Source: Streptomyces lavendulae subsp. lavendulae (lineage in GTDB: Bacteria; Actinomycetota; Actinomycetes; Streptomycetales; Streptomycetaceae). From it: 64,000 nucleotides of DNA. Below, piece after piece: positions 43,469 through 51,875 of this stretch. The position numbers were made by a program, and so were the translations under genes. Under the pieces are notes generated by a model. The model saw nothing but the letters and a program-made list of their open reading frames with translations. It did no database searches and had not been told where the DNA came from. Each line of letters begins with the position of its first letter. Positions within the stretch are counted from its first letter, which is position 1. The stretch lies in contig NZ_CP024985.1 of the NCBI RefSeq assembly GCF_002803845.1, positions 7,761,501-7,825,500 on the forward strand. The letters are read 5' to 3'.

Positions 43469-44056
43469 TCAGCCGATCTGGTCGTAGTTCCAGTACTGGT
43501 CGAACAGCGGGGCCCACACCTCGGGCCACGGGGTCGTGGTGCTGCCGCAGGCACCCAGCACGGCCTGCGAACGGCGGCCGGTGTCACGGATGCACTGACC
43601 GGTGCTCGCCTCGACGATCTCCCAGCGGTTCGGGTACTCCGGAGTGCCCCGGTAGTTCCAGGTGAAGGTCGAGCAGCCCCAGCCGTTGGTCAGCACGATC
43701 GGGGCTCCGGGCGCGGGAGTGCCGCCCTGCGGGCCCAGACAGTAGGTGCCGAAGGCGCCGATGGTGAAGTTCCCGTTGCCCAGGCTCTGGAAGTGGAAGC
43801 GCTGGTGCAGCCCGGTCTTGCAGTCGAAGGTCTGGACGACCTGCCCCACCTGCGGAGCCCCGCCGCCGCGGAGGTCGAGGCACTTCCAGCTGACCGCGGC
43901 GCGCAGTTCGTAGACGGCCGCGTTGCGGAAGCTCGTCGTGTAGCGGATGCCGGGGTTCTCGGCGGCGTGCGCCGAAGTCGGTACGAGCAGGGCGAAGAGT
44001 CCCATCAGCGCAGCCACCACACCGTGCCTGCCGAGCCGACCCAACTTTCGAGCCAC
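43469..44056 (-). CDS. Secreted ricin-like (beta-trefoil) domain protein
   Basis: 195 residues, GTG start 6 nt after AGGAGG. Signal peptide GRHGVVAALMGLFALLVPTSAHA. The mature part has beta-trefoil repeats with CLDLRGGG, FDCKTGLHQRFHFQSLGNGNF, YCLGPQGG and TGQCIRDTGRRSQAVLGACGS, like RICIN lectin domains that bind sugars. Six Cys are likely to form disulfides. It is divergent from the two-component system at 44164, whose signal or target it may be. Confidence 0.8.
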   Translation of the reverse strand: MARKLGRLGRHGVVAALMGLFALLVPTSAHAAENPGIRYTTSFRNAAVYELRAAVSWKCLDLRGGGAPQVGQVVQTFDCKTGLHQRFHFQSLGNGNFTIGAFGTYCLGPQGGTPAPGAPIVLTNGWGCSTFTWNYRGTPEYPNRWEIVEASTGQCIRDTGRRSQAVLGACGSTTTPWPEVWAPLFDQYWNYDQIG

Positions 44057-44163
44057 GCGGTTCCTCCTGTCTCACGACTGCCTTGACGCGAAGAACCTAG
44101 CGAGATCCACTGAATACCCGGTACCCACCCTTTCAGGGGGGTGTGTTCACTGCGGAGGCTGTG

Positions 44164-45330
44164 GTGAGTGGGGGCTCGGGGCTGCAGCGCGCCCAGCAGT
44201 TCATGATCTTGGCCACCGGGCTCTACCGGGCCAGCCACCTGACCGTGGGCGTGGTGTCCGTCGCCCGGCACACCCCCGGCGCGCCCGCCGCCTGGGGGAT
44301 CTTGGCCACGGCCGTCGCGGTGAGCCTCACGCTCTACGGCACGGCCCGCGCGGGCGGTTGGTTCGGCCGCCGCTGGGTGTGGTGCGACGTCCTGGTGACG
44401 GGGTGCGCCCTGCCCTGGGCCGCCTGGTGGGCCCTCGGCGGTCCGGCGGTGTACCAGAACGGCTGGCTGATGCTGCTGGGCGGGTCCGCGAGCTCGGCCG
44501 CCGCCGTGGGCCTCGGGATCCGGGGCGCCGCCGCGTCGGCCGTGCTGCTGCTCGCCACCTCCCTCGCGGTCCACGTGGTGGTGGCCGGCTCGCGCTCGGC
44601 CGAACTGGTGGGCCACCTCAACGCGGTGCTCTCCTCCACGGTGATGGCGTGGGTGTTCTGGTGGTACCTGCGGCGCCAGGGCGCCCTGCTGGACGCCGCC
44701 CAGAGCCAGGCGGTGACCGCCGAGGCCGCCCGGGCCCGCCAGGCCGAGCGGATGGCCCACCACGCGGCCCTGCACGACACGGTCCTGGCCACCCTGACCA
44801 CCATCGCCGCCGGCCGCGTCGACGCCAACGCGGCGCCGGTGCGCGAGCGGTGCGCGCGGGAGGCGGCGTACCTGCGGCGGCTCGTCCAGCAGGAGGACGG
44901 CGCGCCGCAGCGCCCCGGCGTCCCGGCCCCCGGGGCGGCGGCCACGGCCGTCGGCGCCGCGCTGGAGGCGGCCGTACGCTCCGCGGAGTGCCTGGGGCTG
45001 AGGGTCGCCGCCCAGTACCACGCGCTGCCCGTCGTGCCCCGCGAGGTGGCCGGCGCCCTGGAGGCGGCCGTCTGCGAGGCGCTGAACAACGTACGGACCC
45101 ACGCCGGGACGGGGGAGGCCTTCCTCACCGCCGCGGGCGGCGGGGACGGGGCCCTCACGGTCACGGTGGTGGACCGGGGCGCCGGGTTCGACCCGGCCGC
45201 GGCCGACGGGAGCGGCGGGACGGGGCTGCGCCGCTCGGTGCACGCCCGGATGGCGGCGATCGGCGGGGCCGCCGGGGTGGAGAGCGCTCCCGGCGAGGGC
45301 ACCCGGGTCGAGCTGCGCTGGCCGGCATGA
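44164..45330 (+). CDS. Sensor histidine kinase (HisKA_3 type)
   Basis: 388 residues. I chose the GTG at 44164, 5 nt after GGAGG; earlier in-frame GTGs precede or crowd that site. Six hydrophobic segments span residues 10-180, with a short linker. The dimerisation helix holds the phospho-acceptor in HHAALHDTVLATLTTIAAG. The ATP-binding end has EALNNVRTHAGTGEAF (N box), VVDRGAGFDP and GGTGLRRSVHARM (G box). It is a NarL-type kinase. It overlaps the response regulator by 4 nt. It has no extracellular sensor domain, so the signal may be membrane-borne. Confidence 0.88.
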   Translation: MSGGSGLQRAQQFMILATGLYRASHLTVGVVSVARHTPGAPAAWGILATAVAVSLTLYGTARAGGWFGRRWVWCDVLVTGCALPWAAWWALGGPAVYQNGWLMLLGGSASSAAAVGLGIRGAAASAVLLLATSLAVHVVVAGSRSAELVGHLNAVLSSTVMAWVFWWYLRRQGALLDAAQSQAVTAEAARARQAERMAHHAALHDTVLATLTTIAAGRVDANAAPVRERCAREAAYLRRLVQQEDGAPQRPGVPAPGAAATAVGAALEAAVRSAECLGLRVAAQYHALPVVPREVAGALEAAVCEALNNVRTHAGTGEAFLTAAGGGDGALTVTVVDRGAGFDPAAADGSGGTGLRRSVHARMAAIGGAAGVESAPGEGTRVELRWPA

Positions 45331-45953
45331 TCACGGTCGCGGTCGTGGACGACGACCGGATGCTGCTGGACGGACTGCGGTCCTGGCTGGCCGGAGTGGC
45401 CCGGCTGCGGCTGCTGGCCGCGGTGACGACCGTGGACGCGCTGCTCGACGGGCCGGGTCACGGCGCCGACGTGGTCCTCCTCGACCTGGTGCTGCGGGAC
45501 GCCTCCGCACCCGAGGACAACGTCCGCAGGCTGCGCGCGGCGGGCAGCCGGGTCCTGGTGATCAGCACGGTGGCCGACCGGGCCCGGATCGTGGCGGCCG
45601 TGGCGGCGGGCGCGGACGGCTACCTGACCAAGGACCACGACCTGGACAGTCTGGTCGCGGCCGTCGAGACGGTGGCCGAGGGCGGCACGGCGCACTCGCC
45701 GGAGCTGGCCTTCGCCTGGGCCCACGACGCCTGCCCGGACCGGCCGCGGCTGGCGCCCCGGGAGCGGCAGGTGCTCCTGGACTACGCCTCCGGGCTGACG
45801 CTGAAGGCGACCGCCCGGCGGGCCCGGATCAGCCCGAACACCGCGAAGTACTACCTGGACCAGGTCAAGGAGAAGTACCGGCGCGCGGGCCGGCCGGCGT
45901 ACACCAAGACGGACCTGGCACGCCGGGTGCGCGAGGACGGCCTCGACGGGTGA
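45327..45953 (+). CDS. LuxR/NarL-type response regulator
   Basis: 208 residues, ATG inside the kinase stop (ATGA). Receiver domain: VVDDDRMLLDGL, phospho-acceptor Asp in DVVLLDLVLRD, Thr/Ser switch in VLVISTVAD and Lys in GYLTKDHDL. The C-terminal helix-turn-helix is LAPRERQVLLDYASGLTLKATARRARISPNTAKYYLDQV, given over residues 143-181. Cognate to the upstream kinase. A likely target is the divergent ricin-like gene; that is inference. Confidence 0.92.
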   Translation: MITVAVVDDDRMLLDGLRSWLAGVARLRLLAAVTTVDALLDGPGHGADVVLLDLVLRDASAPEDNVRRLRAAGSRVLVISTVADRARIVAAVAAGADGYLTKDHDLDSLVAAVETVAEGGTAHSPELAFAWAHDACPDRPRLAPRERQVLLDYASGLTLKATARRARISPNTAKYYLDQVKEKYRRAGRPAYTKTDLARRVREDGLDG

Positions 45954-45959
45954 GGGCCT

Positions 45960-45986
45960 GCGGCGCCCGGCGCACCGGGCCGCCGC
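45960..45986. terminator. Hairpin between response regulator and MarR gene
   Basis: A GCGGCGCCCGG arm and its near-complement pair with one bulge around CGCA in the 33-nt gap between convergent stops. Confidence 0.55.
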
Positions 45987-46439
45987 TCACTTGGCCTTGA
46001 GCTTGGCCCAGACGGTCTCCAGGGCCCGGATGTCCTCGTCGTCGAGCCGCTCGTCGAAGACCTCGCGCAGCGCCTCGCGGCGGGTGGCGTCGGCCTCCGT
46101 GAAGGCCGTGCGCCCGGCGGGGGTGAGGGCGACGCAGACGGAACGGGCGTCGGTGGGGGAGGGGAGGCGCTCCACCAGGCCCCGCGCCTGGAGCTGGTCG
46201 ACCACCCGGGAGACCTGGCTGCGGCTGAGGAGCGTCTTGGCGCCCAGGTCGGAGGCGGCGACCGGTTCGCGCTGCCCGCTCAGCCAGAGCATCACCTCGA
46301 ACCAGGAGAGCGGCAGCTCGTGGGCCCGGGTCAGGGCCTGGTCGATGCGGGCCGAGAGCGTGGTGCCCGCCCAGATCAGACCGTAGAAGGCATGATCGCG
46401 AAGGGTCAGTTCACCCAGGGTGAGGTCGTTGCGAGCCAT
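45987..46439 (-). CDS. MarR family transcriptional repressor
   Basis: 150 residues from the ATG at 46439; an upstream in-frame ATG would place the start beyond the operator DNA. Winged helix: LSWFEVMLWLSGQREPVAASDLGAKTLLSRSQVSRVVDQLQARGLVERLPSPTDARSVCVALTPAG, spread over residues 45-110, with the wing DARS. It is divergent from an SDR gene with two similar palindromes between them, a standard MarR arrangement for autoregulation and control of the neighbour. Confidence 0.92.
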   Translation of the reverse strand: MARNDLTLGELTLRDHAFYGLIWAGTTLSARIDQALTRAHELPLSWFEVMLWLSGQREPVAASDLGAKTLLSRSQVSRVVDQLQARGLVERLPSPTDARSVCVALTPAGRTAFTEADATRREALREVFDERLDDEDIRALETVWAKLKAK

Positions 46440-46462
46440 GACACCGAGCCTACCTGTTTGCG

Positions 46463-46503
46463 TGTGCGCGCACATATGTCTATGGTGTGTGTGCACGCAC
46501 ATA
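46463..46503. promoter_or_regulatory. Twin MarR-type operators
   Basis: TGTGCGCGCACATA (46463-46476) and TGTGCACGCACATA (46490-46503) differ at one base. The first 12 nt of the former are a perfect palindrome. Centres are 27 bp apart, in the 124-nt gap between the divergent MarR and SDR genes. Confidence 0.75.
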
Positions 46504-46563
46504 AACCTGTGCGCACCGGCCCGTCACTCGGCGCCGTCCCCGTCCCACCCCCCGGAGTACCCG

Positions 46564-47418
46564 ATGACCACGCCGCACACCCCCCGTACCGTCCTCGTCA
46601 CCGGCACCTCCTCCGGCATCGGCCTGGCCGCCGCGGTGGCCGCCGCCGAGGCCGGATGGCAGGTCGTCGCCACCATGCGCGACACCGCCAAGGCCGGACC
46701 GCTGCGCGCCGCGGCCGCCAAGGCGGGGGTCGAGGGCCTCGTCGACGTGATGCGCCTGGACGTGGTCGACGCCGCGTCCATCGACGCCTGCCTGGAGGAG
46801 GTGCTCGCGCGCCACGGCCGTCTCGACGCGGTCGTCAACAACGCGGGCGCCGGCCAGGTCGGCACCATCGAGCAGGGCACGGTCGAGGACGTCCGCGCCG
46901 CGATGGAGGTCAACTTCTTCGGCGTCGTCCAGGTCACCCGCGCCGCCATGCCGCACCTGCGCGCATCCCGGGGCCGCGTGATCACGGTCAGCAGCGTCGG
47001 CGGCATCGTCGGCCAGCCCTTCAACGAGGCCTACTGCGCCGCCAAGTTCGCCGTCGAGGGCTTCATGGAGTCCCTCGCCCCGGTCGCCGCCACCGTCGGC
47101 GTCGACGTCACCGTCGTCGAGCCGGGCGCGGTGGCCAGCGAGTTCGTGGCCAGCATCGGCGTGGACGTACCGGCGATGGTGGCGGCGGCCGGCCCGTACG
47201 GCGACGCCCTCCAGGCCTACGTCGCGCGCACCATGCAGTCCTTCGAGGCGGCGCAGACCCCGGCCGAGGCCGCCCGCCCGATCGTGGACGCCCTGACCGC
47301 CGACCGGCCCCCGTTCCGGGTGCAGACCTCGGACTGGGCCCGTGCGTTCGTGGCCCCGAAGCTCGCCGACCAGGACGGGTCCGCCGTCCAGGCGCTGACC
47401 GGCGGCTGGGTCCGCTGA
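46564..47418 (+). CDS. Short-chain dehydrogenase/reductase under MarR control
   Basis: 284 residues, GGAG 6 nt before ATG. Rossmann motif VLVTGTSSGIG, NNAGAG, catalytic Ser in VITVSSVGG, and Tyr-Lys in EAYCAAKFAVEGF. It is a classical SDR probably using NADP. The C-terminal extension (PFRVQTSDWARAFVAPKLADQDG) is usual in actinobacterial carbonyl reductases. The substrate is unknown. The operator arrangement suggests induction by a small molecule relieving the MarR protein. Confidence 0.9.
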   Translation: MTTPHTPRTVLVTGTSSGIGLAAAVAAAEAGWQVVATMRDTAKAGPLRAAAAKAGVEGLVDVMRLDVVDAASIDACLEEVLARHGRLDAVVNNAGAGQVGTIEQGTVEDVRAAMEVNFFGVVQVTRAAMPHLRASRGRVITVSSVGGIVGQPFNEAYCAAKFAVEGFMESLAPVAATVGVDVTVVEPGAVASEFVASIGVDVPAMVAAAGPYGDALQAYVARTMQSFEAAQTPAEAARPIVDALTADRPPFRVQTSDWARAFVAPKLADQDGSAVQALTGGWVR

Positions 47419-47426
47419 CGCCGTCG

Positions 47427-47460
47427 CGGAGGCCGGCGCCGGACCCGGCGCCGGCCTCCG
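47427..47460. terminator. Bidirectional terminator between SDR genes
   Basis: Perfect 16-bp arms (47427-47442 and 47445-47460) with a 2-nt centre between convergent stops at 47418 and 47482. Confidence 0.85.
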
Positions 47461-47481
47461 TGGTCGCGACCGGGCCCCGTC

Positions 47482-48279
47482 TCAGGCGGCCGTCCAGCCG
47501 CCGTCCATGGGGAAGGACGCGCCGGTGACGTGCGCGGTGTGCGGGCCGCAGAGCCACACGGCGACCGACGCCACCTCCTCCGGTTCGATCAGCCGCTTGA
47601 TCGCGGACCCGCGCAGCAGCACCTCCCCGACGACCCGCTCCGGCGGGATGCCGTGCGCCTCGGCCTGCGCGGCGATCTGCCGCTCCACCAGCGGCGTGCG
47701 CACGTACCCCGGGTTCACGCAGTTGCTGGTCACGCCGTGTGCGGCCCCTTCCAGGGCGGTGACCTTGCTGAGGCCCTCCAGGGCGTGCTTGGCGGTCACG
47801 TAACCGGACTTGAAGGGGCTGGCCCGCAGCCCGTGGACGCTGGAGATGTTGACCACCCGCCCCCAGCCGCGCCCGTACATGTGCGGCAGGCTCCGGCGCA
47901 GCAGCAGGAACGGGGCGGTGACCATCACCCGCTGGAGCGTCTCGAACCGCTCCGGAGGGAACTCCTCGATGGGCGACACGTGCTGGAGCCCCGCGTTGTT
48001 GACGAGGACGTCGACCTCGGCCGGCAGCCCCTCGACGGCGGCGGGGTCGGCCAGATCGGCCGCGTGGGCCCGCCCCCCGACCTGCTCCGCCACGGCCGCG
48101 GCGGCCCGCGCGTCGACGTCCACGACGTGGACCAGGGCCCCGGCGGCGGCCAGCGCCACCGCACAGGCCCGCCCGATGCCCCCGCCCCCGCCGGTGACCA
48201 TCGCCACGCGCCCCGTGAGGTCGACTCCCGTGCCCCCGCCCGCCGTTCCACCGAGTGCGGTGGTGAATCCGCTTGTCAT
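47482..48279 (-). CDS. 3-hydroxybutyrate dehydrogenase-like SDR
   Basis: 265 residues from ATG at 48279; a TAGCGT box ends 7 nt upstream, suggesting a leaderless message. Motifs are MVTGGGGGIGRA, VLVNNAGLQHVSPIEEFP, catalytic VVNISSVHGLRASPFKSGYVTAKHALEG and NCVNPGYVRTPLVERQI. The LQHVSP and PGYVRTPLV elements are typical of D-3-hydroxybutyrate dehydrogenase, which uses NAD to make acetoacetate. An AraC regulator gene lies 110 nt upstream on the same strand. Confidence 0.85.
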   Translation of the reverse strand: MTSGFTTALGGTAGGGTGVDLTGRVAMVTGGGGGIGRACAVALAAAGALVHVVDVDARAAAAVAEQVGGRAHAADLADPAAVEGLPAEVDVLVNNAGLQHVSPIEEFPPERFETLQRVMVTAPFLLLRRSLPHMYGRGWGRVVNISSVHGLRASPFKSGYVTAKHALEGLSKVTALEGAAHGVTSNCVNPGYVRTPLVERQIAAQAEAHGIPPERVVGEVLLRGSAIKRLIEPEEVASVAVWLCGPHTAHVTGASFPMDGGWTAA

Positions 48280-48388
48280 GCACCGCACGCTAGAGCCCCT
48301 GGCGCCCCTTTCCGATGTGCCCCGCCCCCATACTCCCGCCCCCCGCTGTGGCGCCCACTGCCACCACCCGCGGGGCGGCGGCCCGTAC

Positions 48389-49339
48389 TCAGGGCGTGCC
48401 CGCCAGGGTGCGGTAGCGGCCGGGGGTGGTCCCGAACTCGCGGTTGAAGGCGTGCGAGAGGGCGTACGGGGTGGCGTAGCCGACCCGGCGCGCGACGGTG
48501 GCCAGGGGGTCGTCGGAGTCCCTGAGCAGGGTCGCGGCGAGGTTCAGCCGCCACCAGGTGAGGTAGGCCATCGGCGGCCGGCCGACCAGGGAGGTGAACC
48601 GCCTGGCCAGGGTGGGGCGCGACACCCCCGCCTCGGCGGCCAGCCGCTCGGTGGTCCACGCGGCGGCCGGGTCCGAGTGCAGCGCCCGCAGCGCGGCGGA
48701 GGCGACCGGGTCGCCCAGGACCGCCGGCCAGGTCCCCGGTGTGCCCTCGGCGACCACCCAGGAACGGATCATGTAGACGAGGAGCAGATCGAGCAGGCTG
48801 GGCACCGCGATGCACGCGCCGGGCCGCCGCTCGTCCATCTCCCGCCCCAGAAGGTCGATGGCGGACCGCAGTTCGGGGTGGGCGCCGACCCGGTTCGGCA
48901 GGTGGACGACCTGGGGGAGTTCGGCCATCAGCGGATGCGTCCGGCTCCGGTCGAGCCGGTGCTTGCCGCACAGCATCTCCACCGGCCCCGGCCCCGGCCC
49001 CGGCCCCTTCCCGGCTCCGGATCCCAGGTCCATCTCCCGCTCGCGCCTGCGCGCCACGGCCTCCTCGAACGGCACCGCCCGCGCCACGGCCTCCGCGTCG
49101 GCCGGCCCGTCGGCGATCACGTGCCCCGCGCCGTGCGGCAGCAGCACCGCGTCACCCGCGGCGAGGGCGACCGGAGCGCCGCCGTCGGGCAGCAGCCAGC
49201 AGCCGCCCTGGAGCACCACGTGGAACCCGGCCCCCTCGTACGGTGCGAAGCGCGCGCACCACCTGCCGCTGATCCGCACCCGGTCGGAGGTGGGCCGCCC
49301 GATGCGCACGGCCGAGATAGCGTCGCTCACCACGTCCAT
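48389..49339 (-). CDS. AraC family transcriptional regulator with cupin domain
   Basis: 316 residues from ATG at 49339. The N-terminal cupin (FHVVLQGGCWLLPDGGAPVALAAGDAVLLPHGAGHVI) would bind a ligand. The C-terminal double helix-turn-helix shows WTTERLAAEAGVSRPTLARRFTSLVG and DPLATVARRVGYATPYALSHAFNREFGTTPGRYR. It is likely to control the downstream hydroxybutyrate-type dehydrogenase or the divergent MBL-fold gene. A Gly-Pro run (GKGPGPGPGPVE) near residue 115 links the domains. Confidence 0.92.
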   Translation of the reverse strand: MDVVSDAISAVRIGRPTSDRVRISGRWCARFAPYEGAGFHVVLQGGCWLLPDGGAPVALAAGDAVLLPHGAGHVIADGPADAEAVARAVPFEEAVARRREREMDLGSGAGKGPGPGPGPVEMLCGKHRLDRSRTHPLMAELPQVVHLPNRVGAHPELRSAIDLLGREMDERRPGACIAVPSLLDLLLVYMIRSWVVAEGTPGTWPAVLGDPVASAALRALHSDPAAAWTTERLAAEAGVSRPTLARRFTSLVGRPPMAYLTWWRLNLAATLLRDSDDPLATVARRVGYATPYALSHAFNREFGTTPGRYRTLAGTP

Positions 49340-49442
49340 CCGTCCAGACTACCCACCGCCGTCAAGACGTGAGACGCATGCGTATCCGCATGAGCCGAGG
49401 GGGCATTGAGCCACTCAACTCGCCCTCCATAGAGTCGGGTCC

Positions 49443-50360
49443 ATGGAGAACGAGAACAAGCAGAGCATGGTGTTCGGCGACGTCGAGGTCATCCGGGTCG
49501 TCGAGTGGCAGGGGCCCTTCGTGTCCCCGAGCGCCCTCGTGCCCACGTCCGAGGAGCGGACGTGGAAGGAGAACGAGGACTGGCTGGCGCCCGACCACTG
49601 GCACCCGGAAGAGGACCTCGCCGTGGTGGTCCTGCAGAGCTGGGTCCTGCGCAGCGGCGGCCGCACGGTGCTGATCGACACCGGGGTGGGCAACGGCCGC
49701 GAGCGGCCCGGCTCGCCGCGCTTCCACCACTGGCAGGGCGACTTCCTCGGCGCCCTCGACCGTGCCGGGGTCCGCCCCGAGGAGGTCGACGTCGTCGTCA
49801 ACACCCACATCCACGGTGACCACGTCGGCTGGAACACCCGGGACGGGGCGGGGGAGTGGGTGCCCACCTTCCCCAACGCCCGGTACCTGCTGCCGGCCGC
49901 CGACGACTTCCACTTCGGCCCGCGGGGCGGCTACGGCAAGGGCGTCCGCGAGGACGACCGGCTGATCTACGAGGACAGCGTCGCGCCCGTCCACCGGTCC
50001 GGCCAGGCCGTCCTCTGGGAGGGCTCCCACCGCCTCGACGAGCACCTCACCCTCGAAGCCGCCCCCGGCCACACCCCCGGCTCCTCGGTACTGCGCCTGG
50101 ACTCCGGCGGCGAGCGGGCCGTCTTCGTCGGCGACCTCCTGCACAGCCCGGTCCAGATCCTCGACCCCTCCCACAACAGCTGCTTCTGCATGGACCCGGC
50201 GCAGGCGGCCGCCACCCGCCGCCGGATCCTCGCCCGCGCCGCCGACGAACGCGAGCTGGTGGTACCCGCGCACTTCGGCGGGCCGGGGGCCGTGGAGGTC
50301 CGCGCGGAGGGCGAGGGGTTCGCCCTCACCCGGTGGGCCGCCTACGGTCCGGGACACTGA
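49443..50360 (+). CDS. MBL-fold metallohydrolase
   Basis: 305 residues from ATG at 49443. The metal site is complete: THIHGDHVGWN (HxHxDH), APGHTPGSS, VFVGDLLHSP and VPAHFGG. The insert near the start (WKENEDWLAPDHWHPEED) and the overall length fit the lactonase/quorum-quenching-like or alkyl-lactone branch, though the substrate cannot be deduced. It lies 103 nt from the divergent AraC gene, which is a candidate regulator. Confidence 0.87.
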   Translation: MENENKQSMVFGDVEVIRVVEWQGPFVSPSALVPTSEERTWKENEDWLAPDHWHPEEDLAVVVLQSWVLRSGGRTVLIDTGVGNGRERPGSPRFHHWQGDFLGALDRAGVRPEEVDVVVNTHIHGDHVGWNTRDGAGEWVPTFPNARYLLPAADDFHFGPRGGYGKGVREDDRLIYEDSVAPVHRSGQAVLWEGSHRLDEHLTLEAAPGHTPGSSVLRLDSGGERAVFVGDLLHSPVQILDPSHNSCFCMDPAQAAATRRRILARAADERELVVPAHFGGPGAVEVRAEGEGFALTRWAAYGPGH

Positions 50361-50373
50361 TCCCGCGGACGGA

Positions 50374-50404
50374 TTGAACGGTCGGATCATCCGACTGTTA
50401 CCGT
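50374..50404 (+). promoter_or_regulatory. GNAT promoter containing an operator
   Basis: TTGAAC (50374-50379) and TACCGT (50399-50404) are 19 nt apart. Between them lies GTCGGAT-C-ATCCGAC (50381-50395), a perfect dyad with a 1-nt centre. TACCGT ends 7 nt before the GNAT ATG, so the message may be leaderless. Confidence 0.5.
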
Positions 50405-50411
50405 CCAGGGC

Positions 50412-50936
50412 ATGCCCGAGCTGATCGCCCCCACCACCCGCCTGCGGACCTCCTGGCTCCGCGCCCAGGAGGAGTGGGGCCCGGACGCCCACATGGACGG
50501 CGCCGGCCCCGGCTACGAGGATGACGTGGACAGCCCCGAGGGCTTCGCCGCCTGGACGCGGCGGCTGCACGGCTACGCGGACCGCACGACCCCCGTCGAG
50601 CAGGGCCGCGTCCACGCGACGCACTGGTGGATCGCCGACGGCGACACCTACCTCGGCGCCATCGACCTGCGCCACTACCTCAACGGCTTCCTCCTCGACG
50701 CCGCGGGCCACATCGGCTACAGCGTCCGCCCCTCCGCCCGGGGGCGCGGGGTCGCGGGCTGGGCACTGGGCGAGGTCCTGCACGAGGCGCGCGTCCTCGG
50801 GATGGACCGGGTCCTGCTGACCTGCGACCCAGGGAACGAAGCCTCCGTACGCACCATCGAGCGCGGCGGCGGCGTCCTGGAGGACGTGCGCGAGACCCTC
50901 GTCGGTCCGAAGCGGCGGTACTGGATCACCCTCTGA
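50412..50936 (+). CDS. GNAT family N-acetyltransferase
   Basis: 174 residues from ATG. The acetyl-CoA core shows HIGYSVRPSARGRGVAGWALGEVLHEAR, then VLLTCDPGNEASVRTIERGGG. The N-terminus (HMDGAGPGYEDDVDSPEGFAAW) resembles predicted acetyltransferases of the COG3981 group. The acceptor is unknown. An operator-like dyad lies inside its promoter, so expression is probably repressible. Confidence 0.87.
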   Translation: MPELIAPTTRLRTSWLRAQEEWGPDAHMDGAGPGYEDDVDSPEGFAAWTRRLHGYADRTTPVEQGRVHATHWWIADGDTYLGAIDLRHYLNGFLLDAAGHIGYSVRPSARGRGVAGWALGEVLHEARVLGMDRVLLTCDPGNEASVRTIERGGGVLEDVRETLVGPKRRYWITL

Positions 50937-50952
50937 CCGCGCCCGCCGCCCT

Positions 50953-51792
50953 TCACCGCCGCCGTGCCGCCTCCCACTCCCGGTGCGCGGTGTGCACGCG
51001 GTGCCACAGCTGTGCCCGCGCCGGGGCGTCGACGCCGGTCAGGTCCAGCCGGAACACGCCGGCCAGTACGCCGTACCAGTCCTCGGCCGAGTCGATGGTC
51101 CGCTCCTGCGTGCCCCCGGCGTCGATCCGGCGCAGCACGCAGCCGCGCAGCACGTCCACGCCCTTGGCGTCGCGGCGGTGCGTGGTGAGGACCCGGACGA
51201 ACCCGGAGTCGGGAGAGGTGGACAGCCGGACGTGCTCCGCGGCGAAGGAGGACAGCTCCACGGGCTCGGGCGCGAAATCCATCCCGGTGAACGCGCCGCG
51301 CGGGTCGTGGGTGAACCGCCAGCCGCCGGGCACCGCCGTCGACGGGGCCATCCCGTAGGTGAACGGCCCCTGCGTGTACGTGCCTTCGCGCAGCGGCAGC
51401 GGCTCGTACAGGCCGTCGCCGAGCCCGGTGTCGACCAGCCAGTGCCCGCCGTCGATCCGCACGGTGAGCGCGAGGTGGTTCCCGGTCGCGCCCGCGGGGT
51501 CCCCGGGGCCGTTCTGCACCCCGGCCCGGTGCAGGGTGACGTCGTAGCCGAGGGCGTCCAGCAGCGCGCCGAAGGCCCCGTTGAGGTGGAAGCAGTAGCC
51601 GCCGCGCCCGCCCACGATCCGGGCCACGGATTCCTGCGCGCCGATGCCCGTCGGCCGCCCGAGCTGGATGTCGAGGTTCTCGTAGGAGACCCGCTCGACC
51701 TGGGCCCGGTGCAGTGCCCACAGGGCCTCGGCGGTCGGGGCCGCGGGCCTGCCCACTCCCAGCACGGCCAGGTACCCGTCGACGTCGATCAT
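50953..51792 (-). CDS. nat: Arylamine N-acetyltransferase
   Basis: 279 residues, ATG behind GGGGGAAG. The Cys-His-Asp triad is visible: GGRGGYCFHLNGAF (Cys), GNHLAL (His) and LVDTGLGDG (Asp). YENLDIQLGRPTG is also conserved. The enzyme acetylates arylamines or hydrazines from acetyl-CoA; in actinomycetes close homologues also form amide bonds in ansamycin biosynthesis, but no such cluster is here. It is convergent with the GNAT gene. Confidence 0.92.
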   Translation of the reverse strand: MIDVDGYLAVLGVGRPAAPTAEALWALHRAQVERVSYENLDIQLGRPTGIGAQESVARIVGGRGGYCFHLNGAFGALLDALGYDVTLHRAGVQNGPGDPAGATGNHLALTVRIDGGHWLVDTGLGDGLYEPLPLREGTYTQGPFTYGMAPSTAVPGGWRFTHDPRGAFTGMDFAPEPVELSSFAAEHVRLSTSPDSGFVRVLTTHRRDAKGVDVLRGCVLRRIDAGGTQERTIDSAEDWYGVLAGVFRLDLTGVDAPARAQLWHRVHTAHREWEAARRR

Positions 51793-51875
51793 GCTTCCCC
51801 CCAGCTGCTCGAACAGGTGATCAGCGTAGTCGCCGGTCCCGTCGGCGGGGTGGCGCCGGGAATCCCTCCTGCCGC

